Counted from the stretch's first letter, positions 49,769-62,537 are shown. The stretch: 64,000 nt of DNA from Oscillospiraceae bacterium (GCA_017847885.1 JAGAUA010000008.1:38434-102433), one strand, 5' to 3'. Notes: generated by a model from the letters alone, not told the origin. Numbers and translations are program-made.

Positions 49769-52132
49769 ATGTATCTGCGAATACTGAAAAAAGACCTTAA
49801 ACGAAAAAAGACTATGAATGTTATTCTGTTGATTTTCATAACTTTGGCGGCGATGTTCATTGCAAGCAGCGCAAACAACATGATAACGGTTATTACTGCG
49901 CTTGACAACTACTATGAAAAAGCCAACGGACCGGATTATTTCGCTGCCACCAGAGGAAAAGAAGCTGATGAGTCCATCAGGAATATCCTTGACGAAATAT
50001 CGGAATCGGAAAGCTATAAAAAGGAGGACGTTGTCTATGCCGAATCAAACGCTTTTTATTCCGAGGGAAAAACGGTCGATTTTAAAAATACTGCGGTCAT
50101 TATGTCTTTTTCCGACAGAGCTGTAAATTTCTTTGATAATAATGACAATGTCATTGATGAGGTAAAAGAAGGCACGGTTCTTCTTTCGGGAAAAACCATG
50201 AAAAATGCAGGGCTTAAAGAGGGCGATGTTATTGAAATGACCGTTGATGACAAAACATTGTCCGTTAAAGTTTCGGGAGGCTGCAAGGACGCAGTTCTCG
50301 GCTCTGACCTGATCGGCATAACACGATTTATACTTAACGAAAATGATTTTGCAAAGCTGAAACAGGACGAAAACAAATTTGCAGGCAACCTCTGGTACAT
50401 ATATACAGACGATGTTTCCAAGGCTGAAGCTGCTCTCAGCGAAACGAACGGAATTATTTTCAGCGGCGATAGGACAATGATAAAAATGTCATACGTTATA
50501 GATATGGTCATTGCAGGCGTGCTTCTTGTTGTTAGCGTATGCCTTATTCTTGTAGCATTTGTGGTTCTTCGTTTCACTATAACATTTACGCTTACAGAAG
50601 AATTCCGTGAGATAGGTGTTATGAAAGCTATCGGCATCAGAAACACAAAAATCAGAGGACTATATATGACAAAATATCTTATGATGGCGGCAGCAGGCGC
50701 AGTTATCGGATTTTTTGCAAGTATTCCATTCGGGAAAATGCTCCTTGACAGCGTTTCCGAGTCGGTAGTTCTTGATAATGAAAATATGGTTTTGATAAAT
50801 CTTCTGTGCTGTGTGCTTGTCGTTGGGGTAATACTTCTTTTCTGCTACGGCTGTACGGGAAAAATCAAAAAGCTTACTCCGATCGATGCTGTACGAAACG
50901 GAACTACCGGCGAACGCTTCAGCAAAAAAAGCTTTCTACGTCTGAAAAACGTATCTGCAAGACCCTCGGTGTTTATGGCGTTTAACGATGTTCTTAGCAG
51001 TCCCAAAAGATATATTTCCATAATAATAACCTATACCCTCTGTATGCTTCTTGTGCTGGTCCTTGTTAACACCGCAAATACACTCAGGAGCGACAAGCTT
51101 ATTACGAGTCTCGGTTTTTTGAAAAGCGATGTTTACCTTGATTGCGATCAAACGGAGCTTATGAGCTTTATGACCTCCGATGGCAGGGAAAAGCTTGAAA
51201 AAAAGCTTTCGGATATAGAAGATAAGCTTGAAGAAAACGGTATGCCCGCCGACTGCATGATCGAGACAATGTATAATTACAATATTTCTCACGGTGACAA
51301 GACCTATAAATTCCGTACCATGCAAGGAATAGAAACAATATCAGATATGTACGAATATCAGGAGGGTACGCCGCCGCAGAATGAAAATGAAGCTGCGCTC
51401 ACTCCTATTGTAGCTGAAAAGCTTCAAGCAAAAATAGGAGATACAATTACAATAAAACACAGCTTTGGCGAGAGAGAATACATTGTAACTGCGCTGTACA
51501 GCAGTATGAATAATCTTGGCGAGGGTGTCCGTCTGCATGAGGACGCCGAAACAGATTTCGGGGAGATTTCAGGCTTTTTCAGCTTCCAGCTTAACTTTGA
51601 TGACAACCCCGATGAAAAAACTATCAATGAACGCATTGAAAAGATAAAAGAAATATTTGACACGGAAGAGGTGATGACAGCCTCTGAATATGTTGACAAC
51701 ACGATAGGCATTTCAGAGATGGTCGATGGTGTAAAGATGCTTACGTTAAGCGTTGTTATCATCATAATCGCGCTTGTGACTATACTGATGGAGCGCTCTT
51801 TTATCACAAAGGAGCAAAGCGAGATAGCTGTAATGAAAGCTATCGGATTTAAAACAGGCTCTGTCGTATGCTGGCATACAATGCGCTTTATAATAATCGG
51901 AATAGTTTCTGCGCTTGCTGCGGCTGCATTTTCAACCCCTGTAACAAGCCTGACCATAACTCCTGTTTTCAGGATGATGGGAGCATCGTTCGGTGTTGAT
52001 TACAAAATTGACCCGATAGAAATTTTTGCGGTCTATCCTGCGGTGGTGCTGGCAGTAACAATAGTTTCCTCAATGCTCACATCGCTTTATACAAGAACTA
52101 TCTCGGCTTCACAAGCTTCAAGTATTGAATAA
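49769..52132 (+). CDS. FtsX-type ABC transporter permease, two FtsX repeats
   Basis: A 787-residue inner-membrane protein. One helix at about residues 20-40 is followed by an extracellular region to about 235, three helices, a second N-terminal-like helix near 415, another extracellular region, and three final helices. FtsX cores are seen at FREIGVMKAIGIRNTKIRGLYM and SEIAVMKAIGFKTGSVV. It pairs with the following ATPase. With the two-component genes downstream it resembles peptide-sensing and detoxification modules such as BceAB-RS, but the 8-helix layout differs from BceB. ATG at 49769 follows GAAAGGAG. Confidence 0.9.
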   Translation: MYLRILKKDLKRKKTMNVILLIFITLAAMFIASSANNMITVITALDNYYEKANGPDYFAATRGKEADESIRNILDEISESESYKKEDVVYAESNAFYSEGKTVDFKNTAVIMSFSDRAVNFFDNNDNVIDEVKEGTVLLSGKTMKNAGLKEGDVIEMTVDDKTLSVKVSGGCKDAVLGSDLIGITRFILNENDFAKLKQDENKFAGNLWYIYTDDVSKAEAALSETNGIIFSGDRTMIKMSYVIDMVIAGVLLVVSVCLILVAFVVLRFTITFTLTEEFREIGVMKAIGIRNTKIRGLYMTKYLMMAAAGAVIGFFASIPFGKMLLDSVSESVVLDNENMVLINLLCCVLVVGVILLFCYGCTGKIKKLTPIDAVRNGTTGERFSKKSFLRLKNVSARPSVFMAFNDVLSSPKRYISIIITYTLCMLLVLVLVNTANTLRSDKLITSLGFLKSDVYLDCDQTELMSFMTSDGREKLEKKLSDIEDKLEENGMPADCMIETMYNYNISHGDKTYKFRTMQGIETISDMYEYQEGTPPQNENEAALTPIVAEKLQAKIGDTITIKHSFGEREYIVTALYSSMNNLGEGVRLHEDAETDFGEISGFFSFQLNFDDNPDEKTINERIEKIKEIFDTEEVMTASEYVDNTIGISEMVDGVKMLTLSVVIIIIALVTILMERSFITKEQSEIAVMKAIGFKTGSVVCWHTMRFIIIGIVSALAAAAFSTPVTSLTITPVFRMMGASFGVDYKIDPIEIFAVYPAVVLAVTIVSSMLTSLYTRTISASQASSIE

Positions 52133-52151
52133 TGATTTAAGGAGAATTGCT

Positions 52152-52919
52152 ATGAATACAGTTTTAAATGTAAAAGACCTCTGCAAGACATATATCGTAA
52201 ACAAGCGTCAGAACAACGTGCTGAAAAATGTTAATTTTACGGTAAGCGAGGGCGAAATGGTTGCAGTAATGGGACCCTCCGGCTCGGGCAAATCGACCCT
52301 GCTTTACTCCGTTTCGGGAATGGACAGCATCACTTCGGGAGAGGTCTCCTTCGGCGGAAAGAATATTGCCAAAATGGGCGAAAGAGAGCTTGCCGATTTG
52401 CGCCTTGACGAAATGGGTTTTATCTTTCAGCAGATGTATATGCTGAAAAATCTGACGGTGCAGGACAATATAATCCTCCCTGCCTGCCAGTCAAAAAAGA
52501 ATACCGAAAGCCGCAGGGAAACGGTACAGCGCGGACAGGAACTCATGCGCAAGCTTGGCATTATTGATATTGCCGACAACGACATCAACGAGGTCTCGGG
52601 CGGACAGCTCCAGCGTGCCTGCATATGCCGCAGCATGATAAACAATCCGAAAATGATATTTGCCGATGAGCCAACGGGCGCACTCAACCGCACCTCCTCC
52701 GACGAGGTAATGGAGGAGCTTGCAAAGCTTAACGGTGAGGGCACCACAATAATGCTTGTCACTCACGATGTAAAGGTTGCGGCAAAATGCACAAGAGTGC
52801 TTTACATAGTTGACGGAAACATAAAAGGGGAGTATAATTTAGATAAGTACGAAAATGCTTCGCAGATGAGAGAGCGTGAGCGTGCGCTTAACAATTGGCT
52901 GCTGGAGCTTGGCTGGTAA
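52152..52919 (+). CDS. ABC transporter ATPase, LolD/MacB/SalX type
   Basis: A 255-residue ATPase for the preceding permease. Walker A GPSGSGKST, the Q-loop FIFQQMYML, signature VSGGQLQRA, Walker B MIFADEPTGALN and the switch His in VTHDVKVA are complete. Such pairs drive mechanical work on extracellular peptides, lipids or antibiotics rather than ordinary transport. It has an AAGGAGA site 5 bases before ATG and lies 19 bp after the permease gene. Confidence 0.95.
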   Translation: MNTVLNVKDLCKTYIVNKRQNNVLKNVNFTVSEGEMVAVMGPSGSGKSTLLYSVSGMDSITSGEVSFGGKNIAKMGERELADLRLDEMGFIFQQMYMLKNLTVQDNIILPACQSKKNTESRRETVQRGQELMRKLGIIDIADNDINEVSGGQLQRACICRSMINNPKMIFADEPTGALNRTSSDEVMEELAKLNGEGTTIMLVTHDVKVAAKCTRVLYIVDGNIKGEYNLDKYENASQMRERERALNNWLLELGW

Positions 52920-52950
52920 AGCAATGCGGAAATAACGAAAGGAAATGACT

Positions 52951-53616
52951 ATGACAGACATTCTTATCGTTGAGGATAACAAGGAACTGTCGGGACTGCT
53001 GTGTGATTTTCTCCACGCGGAAAATTACACGGTATCCGTGGCGGAAAGCGGAGAGAAAGCCTTGTCGCTGTATGAAAAATACGGCGCAAGGCTTATCGTG
53101 CTGGATATTATGCTGCCGGGCATGGACGGCTTTGCGGTGTGCAGGAAGATACGCGAAGAGAGCAACACGCCTATCCTTATCGTCAGCGCAAAAACCGAAA
53201 AGGAGGACAAGCTGAACGGGCTTGTTCTGGGCGCGGACGATTACATAGAAAAGCCCTATGACATTGACATAATGCTTGCGAAAATAGGGGGAATTTTCAA
53301 GCGTCGGTACTCCCTTGACGAGATTACCGACGGCAATATCCGCATAAATAAGGTCAGCCGCACGGTGTATAAAAACGGCGAGCAGGTTGAAATGACCTCA
53401 AAGGAATTTGACCTGCTTGTGCTGCTTATGGAAAATGCGGGCAAGGTTTTGAGCAAGGAATATATTTTCAACCGCATATGGGGCAGCGACAGCTTTTCCG
53501 AGCAGCAGACCCTTACTGTGCATATAAAATGGCTTCGGCAGAAAATCGAGGACGACCCCAAGGTGCCGAAAAAGATACTGACCGTGTGGGGCATGGGGTA
53601 TAAGTTTGAAAATTAA
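52951..53616 (+). CDS. OmpR-family response regulator
   Basis: A 221-residue two-domain regulator. The receiver has the acidic pair in ILIVEDN, phospho-Asp in LIVLDIMLPGMDG, Thr/Ser switch IVSAKTEKEDK and Lys in DDYIEKPYD. The C-terminal winged helix (about 125-221) has the standard FDLLVLLMENAGKVLSKEY and VHIKWLRQKIEDDP segments. The second ATG at 52951 lies better from the AAAGGA site than the first at 52945. It likely controls the exporter genes on receiving phosphate from the kinase encoded next. Confidence 0.94.
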   Translation: MTDILIVEDNKELSGLLCDFLHAENYTVSVAESGEKALSLYEKYGARLIVLDIMLPGMDGFAVCRKIREESNTPILIVSAKTEKEDKLNGLVLGADDYIEKPYDIDIMLAKIGGIFKRRYSLDEITDGNIRINKVSRTVYKNGEQVEMTSKEFDLLVLLMENAGKVLSKEYIFNRIWGSDSFSEQQTLTVHIKWLRQKIEDDPKVPKKILTVWGMGYKFEN

Positions 53617-53644
53617 TTTTCAAACCCGAGTTTTGTTTTCCTTA

Positions 53645-53709
53645 GCTGACTTCGTCAGCATAAAACCACAAAACATCGGAAAGGAGTGCATTTTCCCTTC
53701 GGGAAAATG
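53645..53709 (+). other. Two three-base-loop hairpins between regulator and kinase genes, the second between Shine-Dalgarno and start
   Basis: GCTGAC-TTC-GTCAGC (53645-53659) and CATTTTCCC-TTC-GGGAAAATG (53689-53709). The ribosome site GGAAAGGAG (53678-53686) is 31 bases before the kinase ATG. Folding of the second hairpin would bring them to about 10 bases. Confidence 0.7.
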
Positions 53710-53717
53710 GTCAAAAA

Positions 53718-54947
53718 ATGAAAGCATTTAACAAAATTTCTGCGGCGGTCATTGGGGTAATAATTGCTGTTTTTGCTGCTGCAAATATGATACTGCTTAC
53801 GGATGCTGCCGACAGCGGCAGACCCTACCGTGTTGAAATAAGCCGTCTTGCACTTGATATCGAGCAAAACGGCTTTGACGGCATAGATATTTCGAACTGC
53901 CAATATGTAACGCATATCGAAAAATATGGCGAGGATTTTTATGATACCGACAGCGATTACATCATCCGCGAAATAAACGGCGAGCCTTACCGCTTTGACT
54001 ACACGGTGAATGTGAAATCGGACAAAAGCGGCGTGATACTTACGGTAAATATTATCCTCGGGATAATGTCGGCGGCAATTATCGGATTGCTGATATTTAT
54101 ACGAGTAAAGATACTGCTGCCTTTTGAAAGGCTTACAGAGGTGCCCTACGAGCTTTCAAAGGGCAACCTTACCGTACCCGTAAAGGAAACCAAAAACCGA
54201 TTTTTCGGCAGATTTATCTGGGGCGTTGACCTGCTTCGTGAAAATATGGAGCAGCAGAAGCAGCATGAGCTTGATTTGCAGAGGGATAAGAAAATGCTGC
54301 TGTTATCCCTTTCCCACGATATAAAAACGCCGCTGGCGGCAATAAAGCTGTACTCGAAGGCGCTGTCGAAGGGACTTTACGACAGCAGGGAAAAGCAGCT
54401 TGAAATTGCGGAAAATATCAATACCAAGGCTGACGAGATAGAGCGCTATGTTTCGCAGATAATCACCGCTTCAAGAGAGGATTTTCTTTGCATTGATGTG
54501 AATATGGGAGAGTTGTATCTTTCGGAGCTGGTGGATAAAATAAAGCTGTATTATACGGAAAAGCTTTCATTGATAAAAACAGATTTTTCCGTCGGCGGAT
54601 ATTCCGACTGCCTTTTGAAAGGCGACATCGACAGAAGCGTGGAGGTATTGCAAAATGTAATGGAGAACGCCGTAAAATACGGCGACGGGAAGAGCATTGC
54701 AATTGACTTTTCGGAAGAGGACGGGTGCGTTCTGATAACTGTCGGCAACAGCGGCTGTACTCTTGCAGACACGGAGCTTCCGCATATTTTTGAAAGCTTC
54801 CGAAGGGGTACAAATGTCGGAAACGAAAAGGGAAGCGGTCTGGGACTTTACATCTGCCGTCAGCTTATGCACAAGATGAACGGGGAAATTTTTGCGGAGA
54901 TAAGGGACGGCGGTATGTATGTTACAGCGGTGTTTGGAAAAGCTTAA
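53718..54947 (+). CDS. Sensor histidine kinase of the FtsX exporter module
   Basis: A 409-residue membrane kinase: helix 1 at about 8-28, an extracellular domain of about 85 residues, helix 2 at about 112-132, HAMP-like linker, then the kinase core. H200 in LLSLSHDIKTPLAAIKLYSKA is the phospho-acceptor; N-box NVMENAVKYGDG and the G-box GSGLGLYICRQL follow. It ends in a 26-bp antisense overlap with the convergent hybrid kinase gene. It should sense the compound handled by the neighbouring exporter. Confidence 0.93.
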   Translation: MKAFNKISAAVIGVIIAVFAAANMILLTDAADSGRPYRVEISRLALDIEQNGFDGIDISNCQYVTHIEKYGEDFYDTDSDYIIREINGEPYRFDYTVNVKSDKSGVILTVNIILGIMSAAIIGLLIFIRVKILLPFERLTEVPYELSKGNLTVPVKETKNRFFGRFIWGVDLLRENMEQQKQHELDLQRDKKMLLLSLSHDIKTPLAAIKLYSKALSKGLYDSREKQLEIAENINTKADEIERYVSQIITASREDFLCIDVNMGELYLSELVDKIKLYYTEKLSLIKTDFSVGGYSDCLLKGDIDRSVEVLQNVMENAVKYGDGKSIAIDFSEEDGCVLITVGNSGCTLADTELPHIFESFRRGTNVGNEKGSGLGLYICRQLMHKMNGEIFAEIRDGGMYVTAVFGKA

Positions 54948-57474
54948 GCTTATGCCTGTTTGGAATGGTTATTGACTTTCCTGCGGCTAATAATATATCC
55001 GCCAAAGTATTCATCAGCGCCTTGATGTTGATAGGCTTTGCAACAAATCCGTTCATTCCCGACTCAAACGCGCTCTTTTTATCCTCGTCAAAAGCATTGG
55101 CTGTCATGGCGATTATGGGAATATTAGCCTTTCTGTTATCGCTTAATGTCCGTATCTCCCTCGTTGCCATAAAGCCGTTCATCTTGGGCATCTGGATATC
55201 CATAAGAATAAGGTCATATCGGTCGGAAGCGGCACACGCCATTTTTTCCACAGCAACGATACCGTCCTCGGCAACATCTACTATAAATCCTGCCTCTTTA
55301 AGTATCTCCGACGCTATCTCCTGATTAAGCTCGTTATCCTCCACAAGGAGAATTTTCTTTCCCGTGAAATCGACGTCCCTTTCCTTGTCTTTTTCAATTT
55401 TTGTGCGGACGGGTGTTGTAAGCACCTCACGCAGCTCCGACATAAACAGCGGCTTTGATACAAAAGCTGTTACGCCTGCCTCACGCGCCTCATTTTCTAT
55501 GTCCGACCAATCATACGCCGTAAGAATAATGATAGGCGTGCTGTCGCCTATGACCTTGCGTATACGGCGGACAGTTTCGATGCCGTTCATATCGGGCATG
55601 AGCCAGTCAATGATGAATGCCTTGAATTCATCGCCCTCGTCGAAGGCTTCCTTTGCTCTGACAACGGCTTCCTTGCCGGAAACAGTCCAGTCAGCCCTAA
55701 GCCCTATCTGTTTCAGCATTTTGCTTACGCTCATGCAAGTGTCGGTATCATCATCGGCAACCAGCGCACGGGCACCTTGAAGCTCGGGGATAGGCTCATA
55801 TTTAACAATATTATCGGACAGCTTGCAGTCAAGCACTACCACAAATTCCGTGCCCTTTCCTTCCTCGCTCTTTACGGTGATAGTTCCGCCCATCATGTCC
55901 ACGATATTTTTTGTTATCGCCATACCGAGACCCGTGCCCTGTATACCGCTTACGGTTGCGGTCCGCTCTCTTGAGAAGGACTCGAAAATATGCTTCCGGA
56001 ATTCGTCGGACATACCGATACCGTTATCCTTTATGCGGAATTCATAAGTCGTATATCCGCTTAAAGCGCAGGGCTTTTCGGATATTCTTATGCTTATAGT
56101 GCCGCCCACAGGAGTGAATTTTATGGAGTTGCTGACAATGTTCAGCAGCACTTGATTAAGGCGGAGCTTGTCGGTGATTATATCTTCATTTACAATATCC
56201 TGCGTATCAATAAAAAGGTCCTGCTGCTTTGCGGTAATGTTTGACTGAATGATAGTCCGCAGGTCGTGAAGCACATCGGGGAGATGCACCTCTTTTTCCT
56301 CTATCTTTACCCGTCCGCTTTCAATGCGGCTCATATCCAGAACATCGTTGATAAGGCTGAGCAGGTGACTGCTTGAAATAGATATCTTTTTAAGGTAATC
56401 TCTGATAAGATCCGTATTGTCAAGGTGAGCAGCCGCAAGAGCGGTGTATCCGATAATAGCGTTCATGGGAGTACGGATATCGTGGGACATATTATTCAGA
56501 AAAGCGGTCTTTGCCCTGTTGGCGTGTTCGGCAGCCGCAAGCGCGTCCATGAGCGCCTTTTTCTGCTCCTCTTTTTTACGCTCTTCATCGTCAACATTCA
56601 GAAAAGCAAGAGCGATCTGCGAAGCCTCTTCGTCCGTTTTGGCAAACTTGATAAGAACGATCTCCAGCCATTGATATTCGCCGTTTTTCCCCGTGTGTCT
56701 GAACCTGTAAGTGTATCTTTTCCTGCCGCGGAGCAATTCCTTTATGTAGTCCTTGTCGGCAAATTTAAGCAGTTCCTCACGGAAATCGGGGTGGGAGTAG
56801 GCGAGTACAGCGTCTTTGAAGGTGCTAAAGAAATCGCTTGAGTGCTTTACGATATTTTCCATTCTGTCCTTGGGAACAATATCGTTTACGCTATACTGCG
56901 TGTACTTTTCTTGGTCAAGGTCGATGAAATACAAGGTCGAATACTGGCTGGCAAGTCCATCTATCTTTCTGATATCCTCCTCAAGAAGCTTTCTCTGTTC
57001 GGCGTCTCTGGCGTGGAGTTCTTCTATTTTCGTATGGTCGAGGATATAAGTAATAGCCAAAAGGTCGTCATTTACAAGGTCACGGTACATTACAACGTGC
57101 TGCTCGGCGAGCATTGGATTACCTAAAGAATCCTTAGTCCGATAGCAGTGGAAAATGTGCTTTTCTCCCTTTTCGTAACATTCTATCAGGTGCGCAATAT
57201 CAAAAAAAGCGAAGTAACCGGGCTGCTGTTCCGGGGTAAGCTGATTACCCCAATGCTCAATAACGTCCCAATATTTGCAGTCATCGGGAAAGCCTATAGC
57301 TTCGTTGATACTGTATTCAACATCATCGATGACCTGATACATAGTACCCGGAATAAGATTCTGCGTTATGTTGATATTGTAGTAAGCGCCTGCACTTGCG
57401 GAAAGTGCGTGCTCCATAATTTTAATTTTGGTCTTATAGGTCTCAAGCTGCTTTTCCAGTACAGTTTTTTCCAC
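54922..57474 (-). CDS. Hybrid sensor histidine kinase with two receiver domains
   Basis: An 850-residue cytosolic protein with no membrane helix. The N-terminal 310 residues look like two PAS-type sensor regions (second with TYRFRHTGKNGEYQWLEI). The kinase core has H331 in NNMSHDIRTPMNAIIGYTAL, the N-box and G-box KDNGIGMSDEF, GTGLGMAITKNIV. Receiver 1 has VADDDTD, phospho-Asp in IIDWLMPDMNG and K in VSKPLF; receiver 2 has LVEDNELN, LMDIQMPKMNG and AKPINI. It has no HPt or output domain, so phosphate must go to another protein; the HPt at 5.5 kb is one candidate. Start is GTG at 57474. Confidence 0.93.
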   Translation of the reverse strand: MEKTVLEKQLETYKTKIKIMEHALSASAGAYYNINITQNLIPGTMYQVIDDVEYSINEAIGFPDDCKYWDVIEHWGNQLTPEQQPGYFAFFDIAHLIECYEKGEKHIFHCYRTKDSLGNPMLAEQHVVMYRDLVNDDLLAITYILDHTKIEELHARDAEQRKLLEEDIRKIDGLASQYSTLYFIDLDQEKYTQYSVNDIVPKDRMENIVKHSSDFFSTFKDAVLAYSHPDFREELLKFADKDYIKELLRGRKRYTYRFRHTGKNGEYQWLEIVLIKFAKTDEEASQIALAFLNVDDEERKKEEQKKALMDALAAAEHANRAKTAFLNNMSHDIRTPMNAIIGYTALAAAHLDNTDLIRDYLKKISISSSHLLSLINDVLDMSRIESGRVKIEEKEVHLPDVLHDLRTIIQSNITAKQQDLFIDTQDIVNEDIITDKLRLNQVLLNIVSNSIKFTPVGGTISIRISEKPCALSGYTTYEFRIKDNGIGMSDEFRKHIFESFSRERTATVSGIQGTGLGMAITKNIVDMMGGTITVKSEEGKGTEFVVVLDCKLSDNIVKYEPIPELQGARALVADDDTDTCMSVSKMLKQIGLRADWTVSGKEAVVRAKEAFDEGDEFKAFIIDWLMPDMNGIETVRRIRKVIGDSTPIIILTAYDWSDIENEAREAGVTAFVSKPLFMSELREVLTTPVRTKIEKDKERDVDFTGKKILLVEDNELNQEIASEILKEAGFIVDVAEDGIVAVEKMACAASDRYDLILMDIQMPKMNGFMATREIRTLSDNRKANIPIIAMTANAFDEDKKSAFESGMNGFVAKPINIKALMNTLADILLAAGKSITIPNRHKLKLFQTPL

Positions 57475-57674
57475 AATACCAACCTCTTATTTTTCATAAT
57501 TATTTCTATAAAAATATGCACATTTATACAAATAACATTATATCAAATATGCGTGAAATTGTCAAGCACGCGGCATATACAATATATCATGGAAATAACT
57601 GAATTTATACTGCCCGTTATCCCGGCAAATTACTCATTTTTACCCCACCGTCATAATGCCCTGAAAGCTGTTTT

Positions 57675-58253
57675 TCAAAATCCCATTGCGTGTTTTACAG
57701 TAAGCATTTTTTCGTCCCCGACTAATTTTCTAAGCAGCTCAAAAGCAGCGTCGGGCGCTGTTTCGGGACAGAATGTTGTAATGATGTTGTCATCTGTAAC
57801 AACTCGCTCATTCACAACATTTACCCCAAATTCCGCTAACTGCTTTTGCCTTAATGCGCCGTTTAAATGATATGTGGTCGCTTTTCTGTTTTTAAGCACG
57901 CCGCTTTTTCCTAAGGGCAAAGCCGCAACACAAACAGACGCTATGGGCTTCTTGCTGTCGTCAAACGCCCTTATCAGAGCAAGAAATTTTTCGCTGTATG
58001 CTTCCTCATAAAACCCGAATTCTTCAAAGCCGCCGGGGATAGCCAAAGCGTCATATTCATCTGCCGATACTTCATCAATGGTTTTATCAACAATTACAGG
58101 GACGTTAAATGTGCTTACCACAGTTTTGGTAAAGCCGCAGGTATCAACAGATATGGGATAATGATAATCATTCGCAGCCCAGCCCATTACGTCGATGAAC
58201 GGGCTGAATTCCATTGTTTCAAAGCCTTTGGCGCAGAATAATAATACCTTCAT
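57675..58253 (-). CDS. DJ-1/PfpI family protein
   Basis: A 192-residue cytosolic protein of the class I glutamine-amidotransferase-like superfamily. The reactive cysteine is C108 in ASVCVAALPLGKSG, with a Glu in the opening CAKGFETMEFS (the conserved E of DJ-1) and a loop IPGGFEEFGFY. Family members act as chaperones, glyoxalases or redox sensors; which applies is unknown. ATG at 58253 follows GGAGGA, and the promoter is at 58421-58449. A single-gene unit. Confidence 0.9.
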   Translation of the reverse strand: MKVLLFCAKGFETMEFSPFIDVMGWAANDYHYPISVDTCGFTKTVVSTFNVPVIVDKTIDEVSADEYDALAIPGGFEEFGFYEEAYSEKFLALIRAFDDSKKPIASVCVAALPLGKSGVLKNRKATTYHLNGALRQKQLAEFGVNVVNERVVTDDNIITTFCPETAPDAAFELLRKLVGDEKMLTVKHAMGF

Positions 58254-58420
58254 TTGACATTCCTCCGTTGTTGATTTTGTTAGCTTGACCACCGAACCGA
58301 GAAGTTTTGCAGCAAAAAAATGAAATCGGTCCGCTTGTTATTTCAATCGCGTTTCCAATCTGATACGAAAAAAATAGTCCGCCGCTTTTTTTAAACAGCT
58401 AACGAACGTTCTCTGACGCC

Positions 58421-58449
58421 ATTATATCACGCCCTTATCCTCTTGTCAA
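58421..58449 (-). promoter_or_regulatory. Promoter of the DJ-1-type gene
   Basis: Minus-strand TTGACA (58444-58449), 17-bp spacer, TATAAT (58421-58426); leader of about 160 nt. Confidence 0.85.
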
Positions 58450-58514
58450 GAAAAATCGGAGCCGCATTTTATACAGCATCACCAACCCTGTTTTAAATGG
58501 TTTTTAGTATAAAA

Positions 58515-59345
58515 TCATTTCACATTTCTGAACTGGGAAGGCGTTATTCCTTCATACCTCTTGAAAAGCTTGCAGAAATAACTGCTTCCGCAGAATCCTG
58601 TCTCCTCGGCAATTTCTTCAACCGTTTTGTCCGAGCCTGTCAGCAGCTCCTTTGCCGCTTGTATGCGGCGCTTGGCGATATATTCCATGGGACGCGTGCC
58701 GAGATTTTGCCTGAAAAGCAGACAGAGATATTGCTTTGATACCCCCGATACGGCGCAAAGGTCGTCCATTGTGATCTGTGAAGTAAAATTAAAATTGATA
58801 TGATCCACGGCTTTCATCAATGCGGAGTTGGGCGCTCCCGATACTCCCGATGAGGAAGTAAGGCGGTAAAACTCAATGAGAAAATCGTATAAATATCCCG
58901 ATGCTCTGTAATTGCCGAAAACACTGTCCGCACGTATAGCTTCATGCATTTTTCTGAAAATATGCTCAAGCATCCTGACCTCTTTAAGCTCAAATATCTT
59001 TGGCTCTGAAAGCCCGAAATGCTTTAGAATATCCTCTGCGGCATACCCCGAGGGCACTACCCAGTGAATATCCCACACATCGCCGTCGGGGTAATACTCA
59101 TGCGGATGAAATGCAGGCATATAAATAGCTGTAAAGGGCGGAATGTGTATTGTGTCACCGTCCAAAATAAGCGTTCCGCTGCCCTTTGTGCAGAATAGTA
59201 TCTGGGGACAGGTGTACCCCTCGGGTCTGATAATATGGTCCTGACAATGCTGCTGCCCCATATTCACAAGAAACAGCGGCAGCTCCTTTTCGGTTCGCAG
59301 GATAGGATAGTCACAGAAAAACAAAAAATTCACCTTCATATTCAT
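58515..59345 (-). CDS. AraC family regulator, divergent from lacZ
   Basis: A 276-residue regulator with an N-terminal cupin-like effector domain (GSGTLILDGDTIHIPPFTAIYMPAF) and a C-terminal pair of helix-turn-helices (MDDLCAVSGVSKQYLCLLFRQ, VEEIAEETGFCGSSYFCKLFKRYEG). It probably activates the lacZ-GH5 operon on a sugar signal. The promoter -10 overlaps the first codons of the longer frame, so I place the start at 59345, leaving a leader of only about 8 nt and no ribosome site; it may be read as a nearly leaderless mRNA. The extra Met at 59339 is an alternative. Confidence 0.9.
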   Translation of the reverse strand: MNMKVNFLFFCDYPILRTEKELPLFLVNMGQQHCQDHIIRPEGYTCPQILFCTKGSGTLILDGDTIHIPPFTAIYMPAFHPHEYYPDGDVWDIHWVVPSGYAAEDILKHFGLSEPKIFELKEVRMLEHIFRKMHEAIRADSVFGNYRASGYLYDFLIEFYRLTSSSGVSGAPNSALMKAVDHINFNFTSQITMDDLCAVSGVSKQYLCLLFRQNLGTRPMEYIAKRRIQAAKELLTGSDKTVEEIAEETGFCGSSYFCKLFKRYEGITPSQFRNVK

Positions 59346-59359
59346 ATTGTTATATAATG

Positions 59360-59388
59360 ATAATATCATTTATTGACGGGGAAGTCAA
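59360..59388 (-). promoter_or_regulatory. Promoter of the AraC-type gene, overlapping the lacZ promoter
   Basis: Minus-strand TTGACT (59383-59388), 17-bp spacer, TATTAT (59360-59365). Confidence 0.7.
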
Positions 59389-59401
59389 GGATATGTATAA
59401 T
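59373..59401 (+). promoter_or_regulatory. Promoter of lacZ-GH5, overlapping the AraC promoter
   Basis: TTGACG (59373-59378), 17-bp spacer, TATAAT (59396-59401). The two -35 boxes form the palindrome TTGAC-N6-GTCAA, so the divergent promoters cover the same DNA. Confidence 0.75.
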
Positions 59402-59486
59402 AAAAGAAATAATACATACGGAGGGTGCATATGATCTCGGTAATTCCTTAATGTTACCGATCATAGGCATTTACAAAGGAGAATAA

Positions 59487-62489
<3,003 letters not shown>

Positions 62490-62537
62490 TATGACTTGTT
62501 ATGCAAGGCTGATTTTTGATTTGAAAGGACGAATATT

